This document shows, one piece after another, positions 40,911-49,845 of a stretch of 64,000 nt of DNA. The stretch comes from Acidimicrobiales bacterium (GTDB taxonomy: Bacteria > Actinomycetota > Acidimicrobiia > Acidimicrobiales > JAHWLA01), in the NCBI GenBank assembly GCA_035536915.1, contig DATLNE010000010.1:96108-160107 (forward strand). The letters are read 5' to 3'. A model generated the notes under the pieces. That model made no database searches. It worked only from the letters and a program-made list of their open reading frames with translations, and had not been told where the DNA came from. The first letter of the stretch is position 1; every line of letters starts with the position of its first letter. A program made the translations under genes and the position numbers.

Positions 40911-42209
40911 CCAGGCGCCGTGGAAGCCGTAGGGCACGCGGCGGGGGATGCGCACCTCGGCCACCGGCGGTCCCTCGACGTCTTGGGCGTCGAGAACACT
41001 GAGCGTGGTGGCGCCGTCGTGTACGAAGCCCAGTAGCCAGCCGCCGTCTTCGTCTGCCGCTCGGTCGGGATCGGGCACGAAGAGGAACTCGCCTGGATGG
41101 CGGCCCGTCCCGAAATCGTGGACGTGGCGCGCTCCGGCGACGAAGTCGTGCTTGACGACCCGGGTGTCGTCGTAGGGCCGTTCGCCCGCCGAGCCGATGG
41201 TGTAGCCGAAGCGGTGGCGGCGCCCCAGCACGCGGGCGTCGACCCGGCAGAACTCCTGGGGCGTGTCGTCGACGACGTCGGAGCCGACCTTGCCTGCGGT
41301 GCGGTCGACCACCCAGCGCTCCAACCGCAGGTCAGCGCCGAGCGGCGAGGGCGTGGTGAACACGCTCGGCATGCGGGGCACGTCGACCACCACCGATCCG
41401 TCGGCCTCGTCGTAGGCGTTGAGCGGGTGGAAGCAGTAACAGAGGTCGGTGTCGTACCACTCGATCGGCCCGCTGCCGTCGCGAGGGAGGAGGCCGATGC
41501 GGGCGCCGTTGTCGGGCTTCCAGGCGAAGGGGAAGCCGGTGATGGCCAGCGCTTCGAGGTCGAACACCGCGGGCTGGTCGAAGAACACGACGAAGCGTTC
41601 GGTGATGGCGAAGTCGTGCATCGACACGGGCGCCGGCAGCTCGATCGGCTCGCTCACCGTCACCCGGCCCGCGGGGTCGATCATGTGGTAGAGCAGGTAC
41701 GGCTGGTCCCACCAGTAGGCGAACCCGTGCAGGTCGCCGGTCACCGGGTCGACCTTGGGGTGGGCGGTGAGGCCGTGAGGCAGGGTGCCGTCGACGGCCC
41801 ACCGGGCCGTGGTGTCGAGGTCGTCGGTGAGCACGTAGGGGTAGCAGCCCTCGGTGAGCGACAGCAGACGACCGGCGAAGGGCACGACGTTGGTGTTGGA
41901 GATGTCGTAGAGCGGCTGTGCCGGTCCCGGGCGGCGCGGTTCGCCGAGGGTGTCGGCCACCGGGTCGGTGCGTACCCAGCGATTGCGGTACCACTCGGCC
42001 CGTCCGCCGCGCAGGCGCACGCCGTGCACCATGCCGGTGCCTGTGAACCAGTGGTAGGGCTCGGGCGGCGCGCCCAGCGGGTTGGGGCCGGTGCGGACGT
42101 AGAGCCCGTCGAGGGCGGCCGGCAGCACGCCCTCGACGGGCAGCGCCGAGACGCCGGCCTCGTCGGGGACGGGAGCGAAGTTGTCGAGCAGGAAGGGGCT
42201 TGCCGTCAC
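40899..42209 (-). CDS. Carotenoid oxygenase family protein
   Basis: A 436-residue seven-bladed beta-propeller dioxygenase that cleaves carotenoid or stilbene double bonds. The four iron-binding His residues lie at TAHPKVD (about 155), SMHDFA (about 200), YCFHPLNAYDE (about 265) and GFHGAW (C-terminus). GTG start overlaps the stop of the DoxX-like gene by 4 nt (GTGA), so both belong to the TetR-controlled operon. Substrate unknown. Confidence 0.9.
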   Translation of the reverse strand: MTASPFLLDNFAPVPDEAGVSALPVEGVLPAALDGLYVRTGPNPLGAPPEPYHWFTGTGMVHGVRLRGGRAEWYRNRWVRTDPVADTLGEPRRPGPAQPLYDISNTNVVPFAGRLLSLTEGCYPYVLTDDLDTTARWAVDGTLPHGLTAHPKVDPVTGDLHGFAYWWDQPYLLYHMIDPAGRVTVSEPIELPAPVSMHDFAITERFVVFFDQPAVFDLEALAITGFPFAWKPDNGARIGLLPRDGSGPIEWYDTDLCYCFHPLNAYDEADGSVVVDVPRMPSVFTTPSPLGADLRLERWVVDRTAGKVGSDVVDDTPQEFCRVDARVLGRRHRFGYTIGSAGERPYDDTRVVKHDFVAGARHVHDFGTGRHPGEFLFVPDPDRAADEDGGWLLGFVHDGATTLSVLDAQDVEGPPVAEVRIPRRVPYGFHGAWSGS

Positions 42210-42619
42210 AGCGCTCCGATCGCCGCGGCGACGAACGCCGCTTGGATGACGCTGCGGGTGCGCAGCGGGGTGGGCGGGCGGCCACCGATGCCCACGTTGG
42301 CGCGGACCGCGTGCACGTTGGCCGGGAACATGGCCACCAGCAGTACCACGAGAGCGGCGGCGGCGACGGGTGCGCTGCGCTCGAACAGCAGCCCGGCGGC
42401 AATGGCCAGTTCGGCCACGCCGGTGATGGTGACCAACAGGTCGGGGCGAGGAAGGCGCGGCGGCACCATGGCGATGAGGTCGCGGCGCCGACTGCCGAAG
42501 TGGGCACTGGCGGTGAGGGCCAGCATGGCGGCGAGCCCGTAGCGGACGGCCGTCGGCCACTCGGCGCCTGCCAGCAGCCCGATGCCGGTGACAGTGGCGA
42601 GCACGTACAGCGGGATCAT
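42206..42619 (-). CDS. DoxX-like membrane protein
   Basis: 137 residues with four hydrophobic spans (PLYVLATVTGIGLLAG, AMLALTASAHFG, VTITGVAELAIAAGLL, AAALVVLLVAMFPANVHA), the size and plan of DoxX family proteins. Its function is probably redox- or quinone-related but unsettled. AGGTGG precedes ATG 42619. First gene of the operon with the carotenoid oxygenase. Confidence 0.75.
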   Translation of the reverse strand: MIPLYVLATVTGIGLLAGAEWPTAVRYGLAAMLALTASAHFGSRRRDLIAMVPPRLPRPDLLVTITGVAELAIAAGLLFERSAPVAAAALVVLLVAMFPANVHAVRANVGIGGRPPTPLRTRSVIQAAFVAAAIGAL

Positions 42620-42674
42620 CGTTCTTCCACCTCCAGTTGTATCTGACCACTGGATAGATACCGTGGTCCAGGCT

Positions 42675-42693
42675 ATTTGACCAGTGGTCAAAT
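42675..42693. promoter_or_regulatory. TetR-type operator palindrome
   Basis: ATTTGACCA-G-TGGTCAAAT, a perfect 19-bp palindrome between the divergent DoxX/carotenoid oxygenase operon and the TetR gene, 22 nt before its GTG. A half-match, TGACCACTGG, lies at about 42643. It is the natural site for the TetR protein, repressing both directions. Confidence 0.7.
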
Positions 42694-42714
42694 GTCACTA
42701 CTACGCTGCGAGGC

Positions 42715-43305
42715 GTGCCGTACCACCACGGGAACGTGCGATCCAAGGTGCTCACCGCCGCCGTCGAAGCCATCACCGAACGGGGGGCGACCGGGGTGAG
42801 CTTTCGCGACCTGGCCCGCCGCGTGGGGGTGACCCACGGTGCCGTCTCCCACCACTTCGGCGACAAGACCGGCCTGTTCACGGCGCTGGCGGCGGGCGGG
42901 TTCGACCTGCTGCGAGGGGAGCTCGAACTGGCGTGGAGCACATCCGGGCGGTTCGAGAAGGTGGGGATCGCCTACGTGCGCTTCGCCACCCGCTGGCCGG
43001 CCCATTTCGAGGTGATGTTCCGGCCCGAGCTGCACCACGTCGACGACCCTGCGTTGGTCGAGGCCAAGGCGGGCGCCGGGCGGGTGCTGTTCGAGTCGGC
43101 CCAGCAGGTGCTCGATGCGGCGGATGGCGACCAGCTCCGGGCCGGCATCGCGGCATGGGCGTATGTGCACGGCATCGCCATCCTGTGGCGCGACGGCAAC
43201 CTCCCGCCGCCGTGGGAGCGCGACCCCGTGGGGCTGGCCATGGACATCGTGCCGTTTCTCTTCCAGGCGTCGGCGCAGACGCCACCCCCGCACGACAAGG
43301 GCTGA
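42715..43305 (+). CDS. TetR-family repressor
   Basis: A 196-residue protein. The N-terminal helix-turn-helix (VLTAAVEAITERGATGVSFRDLARRVGVTHGAVSHHFGDKTGLF) is of the TetR type. The C-terminal domain has several His (FEVMFRPELHH, WAYVHGIAILW) that could bind a lipid or metal ligand. GTG start. It is divergent from the DoxX-carotenoid oxygenase operon over the 19-bp palindrome and probably responds to a carotenoid- or terpenoid-derived ligand; the ligand is a guess. Confidence 0.85.
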   Translation: MPYHHGNVRSKVLTAAVEAITERGATGVSFRDLARRVGVTHGAVSHHFGDKTGLFTALAAGGFDLLRGELELAWSTSGRFEKVGIAYVRFATRWPAHFEVMFRPELHHVDDPALVEAKAGAGRVLFESAQQVLDAADGDQLRAGIAAWAYVHGIAILWRDGNLPPPWERDPVGLAMDIVPFLFQASAQTPPPHDKG

Positions 43306-43327
43306 GCGGTGTGGTGCTGGTGACGGT

Positions 43328-43685
<358 letters not shown>

Positions 43686-43712
43686 ACCGTCGAAGCCATT
43701 CTCGCGCAGGGT

Positions 43713-46700
43713 TCAGGCAGCGGCGATCGAACCCAGGCGCACCGTCGAGCCGTCGGCCGCTTTGATGACCTCGATGCCCGCGGGGATGCGGCCGTGCAGG
43801 GCGGCCACGTGGCTGATGATGCCGACCAACCGACCACCCGCCCGCAGGCGCTCCAACTCGGCGATGGCCTGGTCGAGGGCGTCGGCGTCGAGGGTGCCGA
43901 ACCCCTCGTCGACGAACAGGGCGTCGATGTGCACGCCGCCGCTGTGCTGCTGCACCACGTCGACCACGGCCAGCGCCAAGGCCAGCGACGCCTGGAACGT
44001 CTCGCCGCCCGACAGGGTGCGCACGTCGCGCTCCATGCCCGTCCAGGCGTCGGCCACCACGATCGACAGGCCGGACGCACCGCCGCCCTTCACCCGCTCG
44101 TCGCTGTGGCGAAGCGTGTAGCGGCCCTCGCTCATCGACTGGAAGCGGATGCTCGCCGCCGCCGTGATCTCCTCCATGCGAGCGGCCAGCACGTAGCGCT
44201 CGAGCGACATCTTGCGCTCGTTGCCGGTGCCGTTGCACACATCGGCCAGTCGCCGCACCCGACGCGCTTCGGCCTCCAGCGGCGCCAGTGCTGCCGCCGC
44301 CTGGCGATGGCGGTCGACCAGGCGACGAAGCTCGGCGGCGGCGGCCGCCACCTGGGTGTGCCGAGCCACGGCGACGTCGAGCGCCTCGGCCGCCGCAGCC
44401 ACCCGAGCCGCCGCCTCGCCCAGGTCGAGCTCCGGCTCGTCGTGGTCGCTGTGCCCGGCGTCGATGTCGGCGTCGGCTTCGGCCAGCACCGCTTCGGCCG
44501 CCACCCGAGCCTGCTTCCACGCCGTCACCTCGGCGGCCATCGCCTGGCGTTCGTCGGCCGGGAGCATGGCGGCCTCCGCCGCCGACACGGAGGCGAACCC
44601 GAGCGCTTGTGCCTGGCCCGACAGGTGCAGCGCCGCGGTCTCCTGCTTGACCAGTGACGTGGCTTCCTCGGCCACGGCCACGGTGAGCTCGTCGAGGCTC
44701 TGCAGCAACAACTCGGCCATGCGCACCACGAGGTCGGGGTCGAGGTCGGGGCCGAGCTCGGCCGCCACCTCCCCCTCGGCCACGTCGGCCTCGGCGGTGA
44801 GGGCCTCGGCGGTGGCCGCTCGCGTGGCGGCTTGGAGGCGGCTCCGCTCGGCGGCGTCCTTCGCCGAGTGCAACTCCTCGGTGAGCGTGGCCAGGCGAGA
44901 CTCGGCGCCTGCGTGGGCCTCGGCCAGCGCCTCGGCCTCGGCCACCCGGGCCGCCAGTTGGGCGGCGATCTCGGCCGCTCCCGCAGGGTCGCCCGCAGCG
45001 GCGCCGGCCCGTGCTCGCAGTTCGGCGGCGCGCTCCTTCAACTGGTCGAGGCGTTCGGCCAGTGTGTCGGCCTGTTCCTTGGCGAAGCCGGTCTCTTCTG
45101 CGATGCGTTCGAGGCCAGCTTCGGTGACCAGTGCGGAGGGAGCGGCGGCGGGGCGGGGATGCTCCGCCGAGCCGCACACCGCACACGGCTCGCCGGGCAC
45201 GAGGCGACTGGCCAGCTCGCCCGCCATGTCGGTCAGGCGTTGCTCCAAGAGCCGCAGGTGCTTCTGCGTCCATTCGACCGCGGTGCTGTTGGCTTCCAGC
45301 GCCAGCGGGGCGACGTGCGCGAGCTCCCGCTCCACCTCGGGCAACAGTCGGGCCGCCTCGGCTTCGGTCGCCCGTCGTGCCGCCTCGGTGCGCAAGGCGT
45401 CGAGCGACTTGCGGGCCACTGCGGCATCGTCGACCTGGCGTCGCGACGCGTCGGCTTGGGCCGCCAAGGCGGCGGCCTCGGCGTCGGCGCGGCTGGCCTG
45501 CCGGGCCGCGAGGTCGGCGGCGGCCCGTTCTCGTGCTGCCGACTCGCGTGCCTTGGCCGCCGCGCTGCGTCGTTCGGCCAGCCCCTGAAGCGCGGGCACT
45601 GCTGCATGCAACCGATCGGTCACCTCGGCCACGTCGCCCGAGAGCAGGCCCGGCCCCAACGGCCACGAGCAAACCTCGGCGCCGATGTCGGCCAACGGCG
45701 CGGGCACGGCAGCAGCCAGTTCGGCCAGCGGGTGTTGGAGCAGGAGGCGGCGGTCGAGCGCGTCTTCGTAGGCGGACTCGGCACCGCGCAGCATGGTGAA
45801 CAGGTGGCGCATGGGTTCGGCCCGCTCGGCGCCGGCCAGCCGCGACGACAACGCCTCCATCTCGTCGGCTGCGGCCACGCACGCGGCCAGCTCTGCTTCG
45901 GCTCGGGCCCGGCGCGCTCGTCGCTCCGCCACCTGCTCGGCGCGTCGGTGCACGGCATGCGCCCGGTCGGCGGCGTCGGCGGCTGCCGCCCGCCGCACGG
46001 CGGCGTCGGCTTCGGTCACCGACGCTCGCACGATGAGCGCCTCGAGGTCGGCGTCGGCTACGTCGTCGTCGGGTGCCACCTCGGCCCACCGTTCCGAGGC
46101 CTGGCGGCGTAACGCGCCCACTTGGTCGCGCCGAGCGGCCACGTCGCCTTCCAGGCGCTTGGCCCGCTCGACCAGGGCGATAGTCACGTCGCCGAAGCGC
46201 CCGGTGCGGAACAGGGTGGACAGCAGCTCGCCCCGTTCCTTGGGATTGGCCCGCAACGCCCGCTGGAACTCGCCCTGGGGCAGCACCACGACTTGCTGGA
46301 ACTGGGCCGCAGTCAGCCCCAAGAGGTCGTTGACGAGCAGGCCGACCTCTTCGACGCCGTCGGCCACCGGCACCCATTCGTCGCCTCGGCGCCGCGACGC
46401 GGTGGCCTTGGGCTTCTGCAGCGTGGTGCCCGTGCCCCGGCGCTTGGGACGTTCGTGCGGTGGCGTGCGGGTCACCCGCCAGTCGTCACCCCGCAATGAG
46501 AACTCCAGGCTGACGCTCGTCTCCGTCGGCGCTCGTGCCGCGTGGTCGCTGCGCAGGTCGTCGGTGGTGCGCACGCCCGGCACCGAGCCGTAGAGGGCGA
46601 AGCACATGGCGTCGAGCAGCGAGGTCTTGCCTGCCCCCGTCTCGCCGTGGATGAGGAACAGCCCCGCCTCGGCCAGCCGGTCGAAGTCGACCTCCACCCG

Positions 46701-46748
46701 GGTGGCGAAGGGCCCGAACGCCGTGGCCTGCAGCCGCCGCGGCCTCAT
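43713..46748 (-). CDS. SbcC, DNA exonuclease subunit (SMC-like ATPase)
   Basis: A 1011-residue protein. The N-terminal Walker A is GETGAGKTS (residues 35-43), followed by the Q-loop region QFQQVVVLPQGEF. A long coiled coil carries the zinc hook CAVC (about residue 520), then a second coiled coil, signature LSGGETFQASLAL and Walker B ALFVDEGFG. It forms the MRE11/RAD50-like complex with SbcD that processes hairpins and blocked DNA ends. ATG overlaps the sbcD stop by 4 nt. A frame that runs farther upstream is merely the sbcD region. Confidence 0.93.
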   Translation of the reverse strand: MRPRRLQATAFGPFATRVEVDFDRLAEAGLFLIHGETGAGKTSLLDAMCFALYGSVPGVRTTDDLRSDHAARAPTETSVSLEFSLRGDDWRVTRTPPHERPKRRGTGTTLQKPKATASRRRGDEWVPVADGVEEVGLLVNDLLGLTAAQFQQVVVLPQGEFQRALRANPKERGELLSTLFRTGRFGDVTIALVERAKRLEGDVAARRDQVGALRRQASERWAEVAPDDDVADADLEALIVRASVTEADAAVRRAAAADAADRAHAVHRRAEQVAERRARRARAEAELAACVAAADEMEALSSRLAGAERAEPMRHLFTMLRGAESAYEDALDRRLLLQHPLAELAAAVPAPLADIGAEVCSWPLGPGLLSGDVAEVTDRLHAAVPALQGLAERRSAAAKARESAARERAAADLAARQASRADAEAAALAAQADASRRQVDDAAVARKSLDALRTEAARRATEAEAARLLPEVERELAHVAPLALEANSTAVEWTQKHLRLLEQRLTDMAGELASRLVPGEPCAVCGSAEHPRPAAAPSALVTEAGLERIAEETGFAKEQADTLAERLDQLKERAAELRARAGAAAGDPAGAAEIAAQLAARVAEAEALAEAHAGAESRLATLTEELHSAKDAAERSRLQAATRAATAEALTAEADVAEGEVAAELGPDLDPDLVVRMAELLLQSLDELTVAVAEEATSLVKQETAALHLSGQAQALGFASVSAAEAAMLPADERQAMAAEVTAWKQARVAAEAVLAEADADIDAGHSDHDEPELDLGEAAARVAAAAEALDVAVARHTQVAAAAAELRRLVDRHRQAAAALAPLEAEARRVRRLADVCNGTGNERKMSLERYVLAARMEEITAAASIRFQSMSEGRYTLRHSDERVKGGGASGLSIVVADAWTGMERDVRTLSGGETFQASLALALAVVDVVQQHSGGVHIDALFVDEGFGTLDADALDQAIAELERLRAGGRLVGIISHVAALHGRIPAGIEVIKAADGSTVRLGSIAAA

Positions 46749-47899
46749 GGCCCGACCTCCGGTCGGGTGGCGTCGAGGGCGGCCACCAAGTCGGCGCGTT
46801 CCTCGGCGCCGGGGGGCTCGCCGGTGACGTGTTCGACGAAGTCGACGGTGAGGTCGAAGTCGGACTTGCCCTGGATGCGTTCGGTGTAGCCCGTGGTGGC
46901 GCCCACCTGCGTGGGTGGTCGATGGACGAGCGTCAACGCATGGGGGAAGCGGGCACGAAGCCGAGCCATGGCCTCGGGTGGGAGGACGGCGTCGGTGAGC
47001 ACGGCATGCACCCAGCACGGCTCGGCGTCGGTGTACGCGGCCGACGCGAGCAGGTCGTCGAGGCGGCCTTCCACTACGGCCAGGCGTCGAGGGACGGGGA
47101 GGTCGACGCCCTCGACCTCGGCGCGCCCGTCGACGTCGAGCGACACCAGCCAGGCGCCCTTGACGTGCGTCCGTTCCGAGAACGAATAGGCCAACGGGGA
47201 GCCGGAGTAACGCACTCGTCCGTCGCCCAGCACCTGGCGCCCGTGCAAGTGGCCGAGGGCGGCGTAGTCGAAGCCGGTGAAGCAGTCGAGGCCCACTTCG
47301 GCCGTGCCCCCCACCGACAAGGGCCGCTCGCTGTCGCACTCGCGCCCGCCCGCCACGAAGGCGTGCACGACGGCGACAGAACGAACGTGGCCTCGGCCCG
47401 CCAAGTCGAGGCGGGCGCGGTCGAGGGCGGTGCGCAGCAAGCCGTCGTGCGTGCGCACGTCGGTGGCCCCCAACCGGTGCCGGGCTACTTCCGGTTCGAG
47501 GTACGGGATGGGGTAGACGGCGAGCGGCGGGCCGTCGTCGCTCGCCTCGACGAGCACCGGCGTGCCGATGGTCGACAGGTCGCCTCGGATGCTGACGCCG
47601 CCCGCGGCCAGCACCGGCTCGGCGAAGCCCACCCGCACCGAGGAGTCGTGGTTGCCGGCGATGCCCACCACTCGTGCGCCTGCCCCCCGCAGCTCGCACA
47701 ACGCGTACGACAGCGCCTCCACCGCCTCGCCCGCCGGTAGCTGTCGGTCGTAGATGTCGCCCGCCACCACGACGACGTCGACGGCCTCGGCCCGCACCAC
47801 CTCGACGAGGGCGTCGACGGCTGCCACCTGGTGCTCGAGCAGGGGCGCGCTGTGGAACGTGCGCCCCAGGTGCCAGTCGGAGGTGTGCAGCAACTTCAC
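46745..47899 (-). CDS. SbcD, DNA exonuclease subunit (Mre11-like nuclease)
   Basis: A 384-residue metallophosphatase-fold nuclease. Metal ligands are visible: TSDWHLGR (Asp8, His10), GDIYDR, GNHDSS and the later HAF and GHLHGR His motifs. It pairs with SbcC, encoded next with an ATGA overlap. The complex trims protein-blocked or hairpin DNA ends. Length and motif order are standard. Confidence 0.93.
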   Translation of the reverse strand: MKLLHTSDWHLGRTFHSAPLLEHQVAAVDALVEVVRAEAVDVVVVAGDIYDRQLPAGEAVEALSYALCELRGAGARVVGIAGNHDSSVRVGFAEPVLAAGGVSIRGDLSTIGTPVLVEASDDGPPLAVYPIPYLEPEVARHRLGATDVRTHDGLLRTALDRARLDLAGRGHVRSVAVVHAFVAGGRECDSERPLSVGGTAEVGLDCFTGFDYAALGHLHGRQVLGDGRVRYSGSPLAYSFSERTHVKGAWLVSLDVDGRAEVEGVDLPVPRRLAVVEGRLDDLLASAAYTDAEPCWVHAVLTDAVLPPEAMARLRARFPHALTLVHRPPTQVGATTGYTERIQGKSDFDLTVDFVEHVTGEPPGAEERADLVAALDATRPEVGP

Positions 47900-47967
47900 A
47901 CGACCGGAGGGTAACCAGAGGGTGTGACAGTGACGCGGACCCCCAGGTCATGGGACTATTCGCGGCC

Positions 47968-48438
47968 ATGGAGCCGGTGAGGGCAAACGAGCTCGTCCGG
48001 CTCCATCAGGGGCTGGTGGTCCTGGCGGGAAGCCTGTTGGCGGCCTCCGCGCTCGGCGTCGTCTCTGCGTTCGCCGAGCTCGGCCGTTTCACCGATGGCG
48101 GGCTGTCGGCGCCCGGACGAGTGGTGTGGTTCGGCCGCTTCGTCTCCGGCTCGGTGGCTTGGCTCGTGCTCTGTCCCGTGCTCGTCGGGGTGCCGCGCCT
48201 GCTCGGGCTCCCGGAAGCGGCCCGGGAACGCCGCTGGGCAACCGGCATCCTGTGGGGCGCAACGGCATTGGGTGCGGCGTTCGCGGTGGCCGAGCTGATC
48301 GGCTACGCCTTGTCGTTCCTGCCCGACAGCACTGTGTCGCCCACCCAGGGCGCAGGCATGGTGGGCCTCGGCCTGATCGCCGCGGCCACGGCGGCGTTCG
48401 CTTACAGCGCCGTGGCGAAACAGCCCCCGGACGCGTGA
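47968..48438 (+). CDS. Four-span membrane protein of unknown function
   Basis: 156 residues with hydrophobic spans at about 15-38, 55-75, 90-112 and 128-150. No catalytic motif or family was recognised. ATG 47968 was chosen; ATG 47950 would add six residues. Ends at a strong hairpin terminator. Confidence 0.6.
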   Translation: MEPVRANELVRLHQGLVVLAGSLLAASALGVVSAFAELGRFTDGGLSAPGRVVWFGRFVSGSVAWLVLCPVLVGVPRLLGLPEAARERRWATGILWGATALGAAFAVAELIGYALSFLPDSTVSPTQGAGMVGLGLIAAATAAFAYSAVAKQPPDA

Positions 48439-48468
48439 AAGGCGACCCGGGGGACCGGGTCGCCTTTC
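48437..48468. terminator. Bidirectional hairpin terminator
   Basis: GAAAGGCGACCCGG (48437-48450), loop GGGA, CCGGGTCGCCTTTC (48455-48468): a perfect 14-bp stem between the convergent membrane protein and CsbD genes. A/T pairs at the ends of the stem would give short U runs on both strands. Confidence 0.8.
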
Positions 48469-48503
48469 AATCGACGCCGCTGGGGGGAGAGCGGCGTCAG
48501 TTC

Positions 48504-48668
48504 TCAGTCGCGGTTGATGGTGTCCTTCACCTTGTCGGCCACGTCGCCCACCTTGTCCTTGACGGTCCCGGTGGCTTGGTCGACCTTGCCTTCGCGCTCG
48601 AGGTCTTTGTTGTCAGTCAGGTCGCCTGCGGCTTCCTTGACTCGGCCCTTCATGTCGTCGATTCCCAT
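48504..48668 (-). CDS. CsbD-family stress protein
   Basis: A 54-residue hydrophilic protein: MGIDDMKGRVKEAAGDLTD, EREGKVDQATGTVKDKVGD, ending KVKDTINRD. The CsbD fold (short helical, Lys/Asp/Gly-rich) and small size are typical. These proteins are induced by general stress; their mechanism is unknown. Confidence 0.88.
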   Translation of the reverse strand: MGIDDMKGRVKEAAGDLTDNKDLEREGKVDQATGTVKDKVGDVADKVKDTINRD

Positions 48669-48689
48669 GCCGCGTTCGTACCCGGGAGG

Positions 48690-49436
48690 TCAACTCGGAA
48701 ACATCACCAAGCGGGTGCCCAGGTTGTCGTCGGGCTCCACCGTGCGGGCCTCCCCCTCGAGCCACGGGCAGGTGAAGGCGACGTGGTGGACCCGTCCGTG
48801 GCGCTCGCCGACCCACGCCGTCTCGCTGGTGACGAGACGGACGCGGATGGGCGTCGCCCACCGCAGTTCGACCCACCCGTCGCCGCGGTCGACCTCCTCG
48901 CCGCCGAGCAGGGTGGCGAACAACGCCAGCCCGTCGTCGAGGTCGGCCACTGCGTGCACGACACGGTCCAGGGTGGCCGCGGCGTCGTGGGCGGCCGGCG
49001 GGAAGCCGAGCGGCGGCGCGCTCGACCAGTCGCCCGCCGACTCCGCCAGTTGCACGACGACGCCGGGCGCTTCCTTGGGGTGCAGGAACGCCTCCTTCCA
49101 GTCGGGGTCGTCGAGGTTCACGTTGACCGGCCGGTAGCCCGACCGCTCGGCCTCGTCGAGGGCGGCGGCGATGTCGGGCACCTTGAAGGTGAGGTGGTGG
49201 GGGCCGAGGCCGTTGCGGTCGATGAACCGGCGCAGGAAGTCGTTCTGCTCGACGGCGTGCGGGCGGATGATCTCGAGCTTGCCGCCGTTGGCGAATCGCA
49301 ACTGGTGGGCGGCAAAGCCGGGCGCCTCCCCGCCGGAGACCCACCGCCCCCCGAGCTCGTGGGCGTAGCGGGGCCAGGCGTCCTCCCAGCGCTCGGCGGC
49401 GACGGCTACGTGGTCGAGTGTGGCGCCGGTGATCAT
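48690..49436 (-). CDS. Two-domain VOC (glyoxalase-fold) protein
   Basis: A 248-residue protein with two VOC repeats: LDHVAVAAERWEDAW and GLGPHHLTFKVPDI in the first, DRVVHAVADLDDGLALFATLLGG and HGRVHHVAFTCPWL in the second. Metal-binding His and Glu are in place at several of these. Resembles methylmalonyl-CoA epimerase/dioxygenase-type proteins, but the reaction cannot be assigned. The ATG is 28 nt from the start of a divergent VOC gene, so both share one promoter region. Confidence 0.8.
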   Translation of the reverse strand: MITGATLDHVAVAAERWEDAWPRYAHELGGRWVSGGEAPGFAAHQLRFANGGKLEIIRPHAVEQNDFLRRFIDRNGLGPHHLTFKVPDIAAALDEAERSGYRPVNVNLDDPDWKEAFLHPKEAPGVVVQLAESAGDWSSAPPLGFPPAAHDAAATLDRVVHAVADLDDGLALFATLLGGEEVDRGDGWVELRWATPIRVRLVTSETAWVGERHGRVHHVAFTCPWLEGEARTVEPDDNLGTRLVMFPS

Positions 49437-49464
49437 GCGACGATGCTTGCCTAAGGTTGCGTGT

Positions 49465-49845
49465 GTGCTGCAAATTTCGGGTTTCGACCACCTGGTGCTG
49501 CGGGTCGCCGACGTCGAGCGTTCGCTTGCGTGGTACTGCGACGAGTTGGGGTTGGCGCCGGAGCGGGTCGACGAATGGCGGCGCGGCGAGGTGCCGTTCC
49601 CCTCGGTGCGCATCGACGACACGACGGTCGTCGACTTGCTGGCGGGGGAGCGCGACGGGCGCAACATGGACCACCTGTGCCTGGTGGTGGCGCCCACCGA
49701 CATGGAGGCGTTGAAGGCGTCGGGCCGCTTCACCGTGGTCGACGGGCCTGCCCCCCGGTGGGGCGCCCGCGGGGTGGCCACGTCGCTCTACGTGCTCGAC
49801 CCCGACGGCAACGTCGTGGAGCTGCGGCACTACGGGGTCGAATGA
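49465..49845 (+). CDS. VOC (glyoxalase-fold) protein
   Basis: A 126-residue single-domain VOC protein: FDHLVLRVADVERSLAWY, DDTTVVDLLAG, MDHLCLVVAP, LYVLDPDGNVVELRHY. His and Glu metal ligands are visible. It probably acts as a dimer. GTG start; overlaps the amidase ATG by 4 nt and is coupled to it. Reaction not assigned. Confidence 0.8.
   Translation: MLQISGFDHLVLRVADVERSLAWYCDELGLAPERVDEWRRGEVPFPSVRIDDTTVVDLLAGERDGRNMDHLCLVVAPTDMEALKASGRFTVVDGPAPRWGARGVATSLYVLDPDGNVVELRHYGVE

Noticed and set aside
43713..47969. A 1418-codon frame as an SbcC with a long N-terminal extension
   Set aside because: The Walker A begins 35 residues after ATG 46748, which overlaps the sbcD stop. Upstream is sbcD on the same strand in another frame.
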